Notes under the pieces: model-generated
Told to the model about the DNA's origin: nothing
Database searches by the model: none
What the model saw: only the letters and a program-made list of their open reading frames with translations
Made by a program: the position numbers and the translations under genes
Shown here: piece after piece, positions 20,100 to 31,599 of the stretch
How the letters are laid out: every line of letters begins with the position of its first letter
How positions within the stretch are numbered: the stretch's first letter is position 1
DNA from: Liriodendron chinense
Taxonomy: Eukaryota > Streptophyta > Magnoliopsida > Magnoliales > Magnoliaceae
Assembly: GCA_003013855.2 (NCBI GenBank)
Contig: ML058384.1
Location: 14,704,176-14,768,175, forward strand
Length of the DNA stretch: 64,000 nucleotides
Reading direction: 5' to 3'

Positions 20100-23000
20100 A
20101 TGCCTCCTAAAAAGGGTGTTCATCCTTCCACATCGAGGCAGGCACCACCTCCGCCCGATGAGACGGAATCCGTACCTATCCTTCCAACCACTTCGACGAA
20201 TATCCTTCAGGGAGCCCCAAATATGCCATCAGCAAACCCATTATTGGAGGCTTCTAGAAATCAAGACGATGTCCTGCGTTTCCTCAGAAATACTCTTCTA
20301 ACTCTAAATGCCGGAGTTCAGGCCCTGTCGAATCGGCTTGACCAGCATTTCCCTGAACCGCAGAGACAACCCGCCGAAGAGTTACCACCGCAACCCATTC
20401 CGGTGGCTTCCAGACATTCTGTGGACGAACCACGGGTTCAACCACACCATCCTCCATCAAACCGAACACCACTCGGCAACCATCACCCTGCGCCGTCTCC
20501 ACATTCTATACATTCTAGTTCGTCTTGACAACCTCAACCTCAAGGCTCTACCGTCGAAACATCAGGCTATACCTTACCCTGGGAAGGAGATCCAAAAGAA
20601 TCCATGATCGTTTTGACATCATGGAACAGCAATATCAGGCAAATCGGCCATCTGCCGTCATGGCGGCAATACATCAATCCAAGTCCCCCTTTACCAGCGA
20701 GGTTATGGGGGCACCGTTACCTAGAAAGTATCGAACGCCTGTTATCACCCCGTATACAGGTATCGGTGATCCTCTTGAGCATCTGGAAACATATAGGTCT
20801 CTTATGGAGTTGGAAGGACATGGCTCAGAAATCATGTGTAGGGCATTTTCCCTAACATTGAAGGAAGCAGCCCGTACGTGGTTCCGAGGACTAAAGCCTC
20901 ATTCCATCAGCTCCTTTTCACAGTTATCGAAAATATTCCTTTCTCAATTCATGGGAAGCATTCGCATTAAGAAGCCAACCTCCCATCTAATGAATCTGAA
21001 ACAGCAGCATGGTGAGACAATAAAGGAGTTCACAGTACGGTTCACTGCAGAAGCCGTTCAAACTGAAGGTTATACTAAAGAAAAAGGTCTCACAGCCCTC
21101 ATAGCAGGAATAACGAGCGAGAAATTCAGGTTCGCCTTAGATAAAAGCCCACCGAAAACTATGGCAGAATTCCAAGCCAAAGCTCAGAAGTATATCAATG
21201 CAGAAGAAGTCGCATTAACACGTCATGGAGTACAGGGTAAGAAACGCAAGCCGGAGGGAACCTCTACTGCAGACAAAAAATATCATCGTGATCAGCGCGA
21301 CCGTTCCCCCAAGAAGCCTTATTCTGGTAAATATCATAACTACACTCCTCTCAATCGGTCTCATGAAAAGGTTTTAATGGAGATTAAACACAAGCCAGAT
21401 GTAAAGTGGCCTGCAAAGATCAAATCCGATCCCGAAAAGAGAGACAAGAGTAAGTTCTGTTACTTCCACAAAGATCACGGGCATAGAACCCAGGATTGCA
21501 TCTCTCTACGAGACCACATTGAAGCCTTTATTCGAAAAGGCCATCTCCAGGATTATGTCGCTCGTAAAAATCGATCACCAGAAAGGGCGAAAGCCTCACC
21601 ACGCCAAAAGGAACTGCCTCATCATCATACTGCCCAAGAGGACGCTGAGCCAACTGGAGAAATCCGCACCATCGTCGGAGGACCAGCTTGCGGGGGCGAC
21701 TCACAAGCTTCAAGGAAAGCGTACTCTCGGAAGGCGTCTAAAGAACCCCATCATATTTATTGGCTGGAACAGGCATCCAGCGCGTCAAAGGCCAGCCATC
21801 TCCCAATTTCCTTCTCCCTCGAAGATGCGGCAGGAATTCACTTCCCTCACGAAGACTCCATCGTAGTCGCATTAAAGGTATCGAATTATCTGACTCATCG
21901 AATTATGGTGGATACAGGTAGCTCACCGGATATTCTGTATCTAGAGGCTTTCAACAAAATGGCACTCGCCAGAAGCCTACTAAAACCAGTTTCGACTCCT
22001 CTCGTCAGCTTCGGAGATGAGGTGGTAACACCTGAAGGAAGCATTGATCTACCAGTTACTTTTGGAGAAAGTCCAGCGAAGACTACCATCTTCGTGAACT
22101 TCCTCGTGGTGGATCGTAAATCAGCATATAACGCCATTTTGGGGCGGCCATCGCTTAATAAGGTTGGGGCAGCCTTACACCCATCCTATTTATGCGTCAA
22201 GTTCCCTACCCCAAATGGTGTTGGGGTTGTGCGAGGAAATCAAAAGGAGGCTCGGTCTTGCTACCAGATAGCCCTACAAGATCGTAAGAAAGCTCAAGCG
22301 ACACCCGTTATGGAGATAGCACAAGATTCACCCAACTTGTCCACCAACACCTCGCTGGATCCGAGAGAGAACGTTCTCCAATCAGGAACTCCTGGGGAAG
22401 AAACAGTGGCGATTCATTTAACTAAAGACGACCCGTCCAGGGTCGTATACATTGGATCATCTTTAACCAGTGTCCATCGTGAAGATTTGGTCCGTTTTCT
22501 CACCGAATACCAGGACGTGTTCGCTTGGTCTCATAAAGATATGCCAAGCATCGACCCCAATGTCATCGCACATCGTCTCAATATTGACCCGAAGCATAAA
22601 CCCGTTCAACAGCGTCGACGTGCCTTCACTGCAGAAAGGCAAATGGCGATTAAAGCTGAAGTCGAGAAGCTACTCACGGTCAATTTCATAAAAGAGGTTG
22701 ATTACCCAGAGTGGGTCGCGAACGTAGTTCTCGTCCGGAAAGCTAATGGCAAATGGAGAATGTGCGTCGACTATTCAGATTTGAACAAGGCATGTCCCAA
22801 AGATAGCTTTCCGACACCGCGGATCGACCAGTTGGTTGATTCAACAGCTGGACAAGCCCTGCTCAGTTTTATGGATGCTTATTCTGTTTACAACCAGATC
22901 ATGATGCATCCACCTGATAGTCAACATACCGCCTTCATCACAGATCGGGGATTATATTGCTACCAGGTAATGTCGTTTGGTCTTAAAAATGCAGGGGCCA

Positions 23001-23419
23001 CTTATCAGCCCCTCGTCAACAAAATATTCGCTGCCCAAATCGGCAGAAATATGGAAGTTTACGTCGATGACATGCTCGTAAAAAGCATCGTGGAAGATGA
23101 TCATCTTCCTGATCTTCAAGAAGCGTTCGATCTGATGAGGAAATATCAGATGAAGTTGAATCCAGAAAAATGCGCATTCGGGGTATCTGCTGGAAAGTTC
23201 CTCGGATTCATGGTCGGTCAGCGAGGAATTGAGGCAAATCCCGAAAAAATTAAAGCATTGATGGAGATGAAATCCCCGACCACTCTTAAGGACGTCCAAC
23301 GTTTGGCTGGTCGCATCGCATCGTTGAACAGGTTCATCTCGCGAGCGTCTGACAAATGCTTACCATTCTTCAAACTCCTTCGTGCAACGGCCAAGTCTGA
23401 TTGGAAATGGACACCATAG
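20100..23419 (+). pseudogene. Element T gag-protease-reverse transcriptase
   Basis: The ATG at 20100 starts a Pro/Ser-rich gag N-terminus (142 codons) ended by TGA at 20526; the rest of gag-pol is in another frame to the TAG at 23417. In order: retrotransposon gag domain (about 20720-21140, PVITPYTGIGDPLEHL and FSQFMGS-like core), a zinc-knuckle-like C-x2-H-x4-H-x4-C motif at about 21458-21497 (CYFHKDHGHRTQDC), an aspartic protease with DTGSS at about 21911, then RT with WRMCVDYSDLNKACPKD, FMDAYSVYNQI, FGLKNAGATYQ and the catalytic YVDD at about 23059-23070. The polyprotein would package and copy the element RNA. The early stop, the frame change before 20610 and the TAG after RT make it non-functional. 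Confidence 0.9.
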
Positions 23420-25607
23420 TGTGAAGAAGCCTTTCAACAATTGAAGCAATACATGAGCGCACCCCCCATTTTATCTAAACCTGTAGCACATGAGCAACTT
23501 ATTCTTTATTTATCTATGTCCTCTACGGCCGTTAGCGCTGCTTTAATAAGAGAAGATTCCGGGGTGCAAAGGCCCAGTTTATTATATTAGTCGAGCAATG
23601 GTTGATGCAGAAACTCGGTATTCTGATATGGAAAAGCTGGCCCTGGCCTTAATCATGGCAGCTTAAAAACTGTGACCATACTTTCAAGCCCACGCTATTC
23701 TAGTACCAACAAATGACCCGCTACGGCAAGTCCTTCAAAAACCTGAGACTTCCGGACTCTTAACTATATGGGCGGTCGAGATCAGCGAGCACGATATCTC
23801 ATTCTGCCCCAGGACTGCAGTTAAGGGCCAGGCCGTGGCTGACTTTATCGCCGAGTTCACCTACTCTTCCGATGATAATGCCGTGAACGACGACCAGCCT
23901 TCTTGGTCACTTTTCGTGGACGAGTCGTCGCGGGCCACAGGTAGCGGAGCGGGCCTAATTTTAGTGGCTCCCGACGGGTCGCATTTTCAATATGCTCTGC
24001 GTTTCGACTCTCGCGTCTCAAACAATGAAGCAGAATATGAGGCTCTGATAGTTGGCCTCGAACTAGCAATTGTCCTTTCAATTCAAAATCTGCTGATTCA
24101 TAGCGACTCCCAGCTCATTGTCAACCAAGTTCTCGGTGAATTAGAGGCCAAAGAAGAAAGGATGGCCTTATACAAATCTCGTGTCCTCATCCTGCTCGCA
24201 AAACTAAAGACTTATGAAATAATTCATATTCCTCGCGAGAAGAATCAACTTGCCGATTCCCTGGCAAAGCTCGCCTCTGCACCAGAATCCGAGTTATTAC
24301 TTTCAATTCCCATCGAACATCGTCAGAACCTGAGTATCGACCAAGTAACTCTTGAGCAAGTAATATCGATACAATCATCTCCATGCTGGATGGACCCTAT
24401 CATCTTTTATCTCCGAGACGGATACCTACCAGACGACAAGAAAGCTGCAAGACAAATTCGGCTTCGAGCTGCCAGGTATACCTTGCAAGACGGAATATTA
24501 TTACGCAAAAGCTTCTCCTTGCCTTATTTAAGGTGTCTCCATCCAGAAGAAGCACTTCGTGTTCTAAATGAGATACACCAGGGGGCATGTGCTAATCACC
24601 CTAGGGGGCGATCCCTAGCATACAAGGCGATGAGGCAAGGATATTATTGGCCCACTATGAAAGCAGATGCAATTGAATTTTCTAAAAAATGTGACAAGTG
24701 TCAACGATATTCACCTATACCTCATGTACCATCCGAACGGATGACTCCAGTTGATAGCCCTTGGCCTTTCGCTCAGTGGGGGGTCGATATCATTGGGCCC
24801 TTGCCCATGGGAAAGGGACAAAATAAGTTCGCAATTGTGGCGGTTGATTACTTCACCAAATGGGCCGAGGCAGAACCATTAGCCAAGATTACTGAGAAAC
24901 AAACTACCAAGTTCATATGGAGAAATATCATATGCCGTTTCGGACACCGTTACACTATAATTACCGACAACGGAACGCAGTTCGACAACGCAGCCTTTGA
25001 TGAATTTTGTGAAAAATGGAAGATACGTAATCTCCGCACTTCTCCATATCATCCTCAGGCGAATGGGCAGGTCGAGGCAGTGAATAAGATCATCAAGCAC
25101 CACTTAAAGACCAAGCTTGGTGAATGCAAAGGTGAATGGCCAGAACTTCTACTAGAGGTATTATGGGCATATAGGACTACAACTCGTACATCAACGGGTG
25201 AAACCCCTTTCTCCTTAGCATTTGGTGTCGACGCGGTAATACCGGTAGAAATTCTAGTCCCTTCGTATCGGATCGATCAGTATGACCCCGCGGGTAATCA
25301 GGAAAACCTCCGACTTCACCTCGATCTCTTGGAAGAATGAAGAAATGCCTCCCAATTACGAGCAGCCGCATATCAACAACGTATTGCCCGCTATCGAAAT
25401 GCTAAGGTTCGGCCTAGGTCCTTCCAGCTCGGAGATTTGGTCCTGAGGCAAAAACTCGGAGTTCCTGCTCGTTCGCTGGATCCCAATTGGGAAGGCCCTT
25501 ATCGAGTTATTAAGATTGTGTGACCCGGTACCTATTATCTTGAAGATATGCAGGGCAAACCTGTGCGTCGCGCATTTGCTACAATACTTCCCCTAGATTC
25601 GATGTAG
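23420..25607 (+). pseudogene. Element T RNase H and integrase
   Basis: The frame continues from RT through the connection domain with a frameshift near 23577 and stops at 23664 (TAA) and 23673 (TGA), then opens at 23826-25337. The second RNase H is the archaeal-type domain typical of Tat: FVDES, NNEAEYEAL, HSDSQL and a final Asp in NQLADSLAK. The integrase has an H...H...CDKC zinc-binding N-terminus (about 24540-24710) and a D,D,E core: WGVDIIG, ITDNGTQF and GQVEAVN. A TGA at 25338 and another at 25521 interrupt the C-terminal part, which reads on to a TAG at 25605 and includes NWEGPYRV. The TGA at 25521 falls where an Arg is usual, fitting a CGA to TGA change. Confidence 0.9.
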
Positions 25608-26039
25608 TTCACAACGACATTTTATGAATAAAGTTGAAGATATCTTTTGGTCGCTACTCCATTTACTTGGACCTGAATAGCCCTGAAGAGAGTGCATACC
25701 ATCTCTTGACCAATTGCCTACCTTTGGTAGAGCTAAAACCACCTTTTGGCCGCTATCCCATTTATTTGGACTCGAATAGCTCCGAAGAGAATACACACAT
25801 CCTCTTGGCCAATTGCCTACCCTTGGTAGGATTGAAACTATTACTAGTTGGTTGCTTCTCCATTCTATGGATTAAAAATAACCCCGAAGAGAGCATGCGT
25901 GCTCTCTTGACCAATCTTCTGCCCTTGGTGGGATCAAAGTCTCAATCGATAGATCAGTCTATCTCAACGCGGACATGGTCACACGACCCTCGGATTGAGT
26001 CCAATTCACCTTTTCATGAGTTAGATGCTTGCGCTCGAT
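25608..26039 (+). repeat. Three ~100-bp tandem repeats after pol of element T
   Basis: Units starting near 25647, 25745 and 25848 share TTTGGYCGCTAYYCCATTTA, GAAGAGARTRCAYRCC and CTTGGCCAATTGCCTACCYT-like text. The third unit is the most diverged. The frames through it are not genes. Confidence 0.8.
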
Positions 26040-26160
26040 GAAAGGGGTCGCACGTCCTAAATGCGAGCAGCTTGGCTCGTGCTTGTATAAGGGGTCGCAC
26101 CTCCTAACTGCGAGCAGCGCAGCTCGTGCTCGAATTAAGGAGTCGCATTCCCTGATGAGT
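26040..26160. repeat. Internal copies of the LTR 48-bp repeat
   Basis: Two and a half degenerate units (GGGGTCGCAC ... TGCGAGCAGC ... CTCGTGCT) have the same order and about the same period as the repeat at the start of the LTRs, yet they lie between pol and the antisense gene. Confidence 0.8.
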
Positions 26161-26332
26161 CAACATGTGATCAACACAAAGCAAAAATGAAAGATAAGGA
26201 GAATACACAACACTGAAGAAATAGTTGTTCGCTAAAATGGTGACCAAAAGGTCAAGACATTACAAATTTCTTCTCAAAAGCATACAAAAAAAGAAAGAAA
26301 AATATAATACATGACATAGGAGGGTGCCGAGG

Positions 26333-28558
26333 TCAAGGTTGATCATCCTCATCTTGCGTAGGCTCGCGGCTCTCGGCTTCAGGACCAGCTTCAGAAGCAG
26401 GAACAACGTCTGTAGCCCCGGTGACTTCATTCTCGGCAGCAGCTCGTTCTCTAGCTGCGACCTCGAAAGCCATCTTATCGAACTCCTCAACATTAAAAGT
26501 CAAAGCGATCTGCTGCATAACTCTGACCACGAAATCGCGACCAGCGATATACGCTTCATATCGCTCTTCATCATAAAGTGGAGAAGTACGAAATTCCTGG
26601 ACGGCGCGAGGACCCTCGTCAGATACCATCTGAACGAGAGCCACCCGCTCCTCTTCCCAGTGGATGGAGTCATCCTTTAGCTGGTTAAGCCGCTGCTGGG
26701 CCTCCTCAAGCTTGGCCCGAGCGTCCTTGAACTGCCCTTCAAGCTAGATCTTGTCCTGACAGATGATTTCCTTCTCCTTCTCGCTTTTAGTATGAAGCTC
26801 TTGAAGCTTAGCGAGTTGGAGGTCCACTGACTGAAAGCGCTCAGTCAGGGATTGGATTTTGACGAGGAGAATCTTCTTCTCTTCATCCAGCTTGGCGATC
26901 TGAACTTCCAGAGCCTTCACCAAGCGGTCCCGCCCTTGGACCTCTGCTTCCATCGTCTTCTTCTTCTTCTCCGCATCTTCCACGCTGCGGCGGGCTGCTT
27001 CGATGTCACGTCTGACTCGAAGCGTGAGATCCAGGCTCTATAAAAAATATGAGAAAGAAGGAAAATTAGAGTAGCCCGCCATATCAATAAATATATATGA
27101 AAAAGTAAGACAATGTAAGGATGGTTACCTGCAGCAATCTCACCCCGATATCTGATGAAAGGGTTTCCGGGCTCGGTTCGAGGAGAGTTCCGAAGGAGTT
27201 GGGAGTTATTTTGTCAAACATGAACTCGCATATGGGATGCAAATGCAGTGGGATGACAAAAGTTCCCGACCCAGAAGGTTGGGCCACCACCATCTCCTTC
27301 AAGCTCGCCTCGCGAGCACCCGTTGTACCCAGAGAGGGGGTCAGCGATTCGCGAGCAATAGCCGGCTCGCACGTAGCTCCCCTTTGAGAGAGTCCCCCTC
27401 CTCTTCGATCGCCTTTCGGCGAGTTGTCGGCTACTTCGATGATTGGCTGACGAGGCAGGTCAGCCGGAGGGGGCGCGGTGGATAGAGGGGTCGCGGTGGA
27501 TAGAGGGGTCGCGGTCGTGCGAGAAGTCGTAGCAATCCCTCCCGAAGCTGCCCCACGTGGTTGAGGTCCACGAGACGACCCCTCTGCGGGAGCAGGTGCA
27601 TTAGAAGGACCCCCCACGGTTTTCTTTTGCCTCTTCGAGGCTGCGCCCTTCAGACGGGGAAGTACCCCCAATGCACCTCTCTTGTCTCCAACATTCGTCA
27701 TCTCCTCTCGGAAGATGAGACCCGCTGCACAGAGACGACGAGGCTCTAGTGCGACGTTGACGTGGCGTGTGGTCGCGGCAAGCTTGTAGACTCTAACTAA
27801 CTTCTCGTTGAGTCCTCCTCGCAAGTTCGGCTTCACACCAGTCAGGATTCCTACGAACAAAAAGAAGGTACGATTAAATCGTCAATAGAGCAAAAGCATT
27901 ATTTCTTTCGGACAGATAAACGAGCACTTAACCCACCTTCGCCAAAATGGCGATTAACGTTATGGCCTTTGGGGTCGGAGCCCAATTCGGACTCCCAGTT
28001 ACCAGAAACGTAGAACCACTTTTTTCTCCATCCCGGACAGTTGGAAGAAGGGTTCCCCAAGATAAAGTTATTCCGGTGCCAGAAGCATAGGTAGTACCAA
28101 CCTTCGCTAGCTGGCGCCTTCTTCAGCTGGAATAACCTTAAAAACTCCTCAGCGGTTAACTCCTCGTTACCCGCTTGCTTCCAAAGGACGAAAGCACTCA
28201 GAAGTACCCGCCAGCCATTTACTATTAGTTGGCCCGGGGCAATCTTGTAGAGACGGAGGAAATTTCGTATGAAAGGGTGGAGGGGAAGACGTACGCCCAC
28301 TTTGAAAAAATACTCGTAAAAAGCCACACAACCTGGTGGCGGTGCATCGGATGTCTCCCCTCTCCCAGGTAATCTGAACGAAACAGAGTCTGGGACCCGA
28401 TATGTCTCTCTAAGGCTAGAGAGTCTTTCCTCCGTCAAAATGGAAGAATAGCCGGAGGCGGAATATCTCCCCGCCGGTACTCTGGCATTGTTGGATTCAG
28501 AAGAATCAGGGGTATGATCTCCCAAGGGAACAATCTCTTCATCGGAGGATCCCGCCAT
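26333..28558 (-). pseudogene. Antisense spliced gene of element T (Transposase_28-like accessory ORF)
   Basis: Three minus-strand exons: 28558-27937, 27850-27129 and 27037-26333. Intron 1 (27936-27851) is GTGGG...TCGTAG and intron 2 (27128-27038) is GTAACC...TTATAG. The frames match across both junctions and the exons total 2,049 nt, i.e. 682 codons plus stop. Exon 1 carries VGVRLPLHPFIRNFLRLYKI, IAPGQLIVNGW and WYYLCFWHR, like the domain annotated in plants as putative gypsy-type transposon (Transposase_28). Exon 2 is Pro/Ser/Thr-rich and basic; exon 3 is a long Lys/Glu/Gln coiled coil with an acidic C-terminus. One in-frame TAG (26744-26746) cuts the coiled coil. Antisense extra ORFs are known in the Tat lineage; their function is unknown. 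Family assignment is from memory of motifs. Confidence 0.8.
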
Positions 28559-28778
28559 TACAAATAGAAAAGCAAGAAAGAAAGATGAAGGGAGCAGAAA
28601 TGAAGGGAGAAAGTTGGAGAAGGACTACCTCTGTGAAGAGGTTTTTTGCACCAGAAGCAAAGGAAGAAGAACAAAAGTTTTTCGCACCAGAAGCAAAAAG
28701 AAGAAGAAGAAAGCAGAGAGCCCCGCAGCAGAAAATTCAAAAAAAATTCAAAAATGAAGGATTTTTTTCTAAGTCCGG

Positions 28779-28786
28779 TATTTATA
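28779..28786 (-). promoter_or_regulatory. TATA box of the antisense gene
   Basis: The minus strand reads TATAAATA here, about 220 bp upstream of the antisense ATG at 28558. The sequence between the box and the ATG is purine-rich in element orientation and could be the 5' UTR. It is a candidate only; transcription data are needed. Confidence 0.5.
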
Positions 28787-29030
28787 CGCAATCATCCCGT
28801 TTGATTTGCTGGACACGCGGCAGTTTCTCATCAGGCACACCAGACGAACGGGCGCTAGCATTAATTACGGAGGCACGTGGCACCCGACGCCTCATTTCTG
28901 GCGGCTGGAAAAGCTGCGAAAAAGCTGGCCATCATAAATGCGGAAGCACGTTAAGTGAATCATGCACAATTTTCTTCTACCCGCCAACTCCACATATAGA
29001 CAAAACCCTTGGCATAGCTCTCCCCAATAC

Positions 29031-29050
29031 CAAGGGTTTTGGGGGGCATC
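29031..29050 (+). promoter_or_regulatory. Element T polypurine tract
   Basis: AAGGGTTTTGGGGGGCATC lies immediately before the 3' LTR. Confidence 0.85.
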
Positions 29051-29797
29051 TATTATAGGCAAAATTAGTTGTGGAGGGGTCGCATCTCCTGGATGCGAGC
29101 AGCTCGGCTCGTGGTCGTCAGGAGGGGTCGCATATCCTGGATGCGAGCAGCTCGGCTCATGGTCGTCAGGAGGGGTCGCATATCCTGGATACGAGCAGCT
29201 CGGCTCGTGGTCGTCAGGAGGGGTCGCATATCCTGGATGTGAGCAGCTCGGCTCGCGCTCGGCAAAAGGGGTCGTGCTTTCTGAATGCGAGTATTCCTGA
29301 CACGAGCAGCCCCCGACATCTGTGCAGTCATGAGTCTTTACTTTTGGTTTGGACAGTCTTCGTATAATAGTTCCAGCAGCCCGTATAGGCCGATTCCGGC
29401 TTATCTTCTTCAATGGTTCCGTATCTCAAGGGATTACTCTCAAGGAACGTAACTGACGCATGAGTTGTTGGACTAAATCACTCCTCTATCTAAGGATAAC
29501 AATCTTATTCCACGAAATCAGCGGGATCTCGATATCTTACGTAACAGATTGGATCACTTCAGATTTATATAAAGGGATGACTCCATTAAGAGAGAGGTAC
29601 ACAATATTCAATCTCTAGCCTCGTTTTGTTTGGATATTCTTCTTCTTACTTTGCCTGACTTAAGCATCGGAGGGCTAACGGCTGGACACCAGCCACCCCT
29701 AGTTGCTTTCTATCTTCTTACAGGTCCGGCGGAAGAAATCCTTGTTGGAGAGAAGGTGAACGACCGGTGGGTCCTGTTGCAAAATCTGACGTTAACA
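29051..29797 (+). mobile_element. Element T 3' LTR
   Basis: 747 bp. The first dinucleotide is TA rather than TG, a single change in the terminal integration signal. It has four full 48-bp units plus the degenerate one (29071-29310), TTTATATAAAGG at 29563-29574, and ends GTTAACA followed by TSD AATAC. Confidence 0.95.
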
Positions 29798-29932
29798 AAT
29801 ACAAATTTGAATTTAGCCCATCCTATTTATAACATTTAGAATTGCTACGACAATCCCTAAGGATCAACCTCAGTCTTACCGTGAATTATTACTACAACGC
29901 AACCTTGCACTTGAGGCGAGCGAACAAGTTTT

Positions 29933-29950
29933 TGACGCCGCTGCTAGGGA
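29933..29950 (+). promoter_or_regulatory. Element A primer-binding site
   Basis: TGACGCCGCTGCTAGGGA differs at four positions from the tRNA-Asp-type PBS of Athila elements. It stands six bases after the LTR end, as in elements B and D. Confidence 0.75.
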
Positions 29951-30190
29951 TTAGGTTAACGGTTCTGAATTTTGTAATTAGGGTATAGTTAGGTTAGATA
30001 GGTTAGGTTAGGATTTATTGTTTATTAGGTTTTTCTTAGAATTTTTCTACTAACATATTTTGTTTATTTTATAGGATTTTCTTCATTAACCTAGTTCTTC
30101 AAATCTAGTAACACTGTTTTAACTTAGACTCTTTTACTTTTTATTTTTATTTTTCTGAGTTTTAGATTTTAGTAGTTTTTGTGTGGTTTA

Positions 30191-31595
30191 TGCCCCATTA
30201 GGAGCGTGATCATACATCGCGACTTTTAAGTGAGGGAGGTTTAATTGAAAGATTAATCAATCACAGACAAGTTAGAAAATGTCTAGGAAATCCTAAATCG
30301 TCTGAATCATGGCTGAGAATGAACCACATAATGTTGAAGATGTTGAGCATGATACACCACCAATTAGGACGGAACGTAATGAGAATGAGGAACGTATGTT
30401 CCTCCAGTTAAAACATTGAGAGATTATCTACAACCGGAGAGAACAACCACGTCTTCCTGCATTGTTTTTTCAACTAATGTAGGAAACATGGACCTTAAAC
30501 CGGGAATTATCAAGTTATTCCCAAAATTTCATGGACTCAACTCTAAGAGTTCACATGCGCACCTTAATGAATTTGAGGAGATTGCCAACACCTTTCAATT
30601 TAATGATGTCTCCCAAGATGTAATCAAATTGAAATTGTTCCCCTTCTCTCTAAAGGACAAAGCCAAATCATGACTTCAATCACTTAAACCTAGAAGCATC
30701 GGGACATGGACTGAGATGACCGAGGAGTTCCTTAAAAAGTACTTCTCGGTTCATAAAACCAATGCACTAAGGCGGACCATTATGAACTTCTCCCAAAACA
30801 GAGATGAAACATTTTTTCAATGTTGGGAGAGGTACGAAGATCTTTTATTGGAGTGCCCACATCATGGTTATGAAAAGTGGTGCTCGATTGACTTCTTCCA
30901 TGACGGTTTAAGTTCAAACATGCGTCGATTTGTTTAAATGATGTGTAATGGTGAGTTTTTTAACCAAGCACCCGATAATGCTTGGGATTACTTTGATATG
31001 CTAGCCGAGAATACCTAATCTTGGGACATCTCCACTCCGACTAGTAATCCCAAGTCAGCCCCAAGAGAGATAGGAGTAGATGTATTAGATTGGGAGAACG
31101 ATTTAAATAAAAAGGTGGTGGATCTCACAAAGAAGATTGAGGCCATAGAATTGAGAAGTGTTAACATGATAACCATCAGTGAGGCCGTTGAGAGTGTATG
31201 TGGTATTTGTGAGAGTGATGTTCATTTAACAAAGGATTGCCCAACAATCCCTACATTTTAAGATACTTACAAACCCAATCGAATACCATAAACACTTATC
31301 AATGCCCCTTTAGAGCACCAGATTCTAACTCGCATAATCCTGATTGGTGATGTGAACCAAATTTTAATATGAGAAATTGACCTATGATAAATACAAACAT
31401 TATTTCCCAAGGGCTTCCTTAAAAGGGCACTCTTGAGGAAACATTGAACGCGTTCATGATTAGACAAACTCATATAAGTCAGTCCAACATGCAAACCATG
31501 AATGAACTTAAAATCTCGGTTGAAAGAATTTTAGACACACCTAGAGTTAGGGAGAAATCGACTGTTTTGATCCAATCTCATCCTAACTCCAAGGA
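30191..31595 (+). pseudogene. Element A gag
   Basis: Gag starts at MPH (30191; the next codon is TAG where element D has Trp) and is broken by a frameshift before 30410. The main domain (30410-31260) has TLRDYLQPER, KLFPFSLKDKAKS, ETFFQCWERYEDLL, CPHHGYE and MMCNGEF, all shared with elements B and D. A zinc knuckle CGICESDVHLTKDC is near 31200. At least TGA 30671, TAA 30935 and TAA near 31016 interrupt it. It is the Athila-type capsid-nucleocapsid protein. Confidence 0.85.
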
Positions 31596-31599
31596 ATAA

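Larger units (their letters stand above)
19231..29797 (+). mobile_element. Element T: Tat-lineage Ty3/gypsy retrotransposon with antisense gene
   Basis: A complete 10,567-bp element flanked by TSD AATAC (19226-19230 and 29798-29802), inside the 5' LTR of element A. It has 5' LTR 19231-20025, PBS, gag-PR-RT, RNase H-integrase, a non-coding tandem-repeat stretch, an antisense spliced gene (26333-28558), PPT, and 3' LTR 29051-29797. The LTRs are nearly identical outside the repeat array (about 9 differences in ~530 bp by eye), so T is the youngest complete insertion here. Its pol is nonetheless disabled by stops and at least two frameshifts. Confidence 0.95.
17843..29926 (+). mobile_element. Element A 5' LTR, split by element T
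   Basis: LTR sequence is 17843-19230 and 29803-29926, about 1.51 kb when the insertion and one copy of its TSD are removed, against 1,507 bp for the 3' LTR. GACCGGTC-type sites cluster at 18085-18200. The end reads ACTTGAGGCGAGCGAACA before the PBS. Confidence 0.9.

Noticed and set aside
28585..29058. 157-codon + frame at the end of element T
   Set aside because: It overlaps the promoter and leader of the antisense gene and the PPT; Lys/Glu-rich because of purine bias, with no domain.
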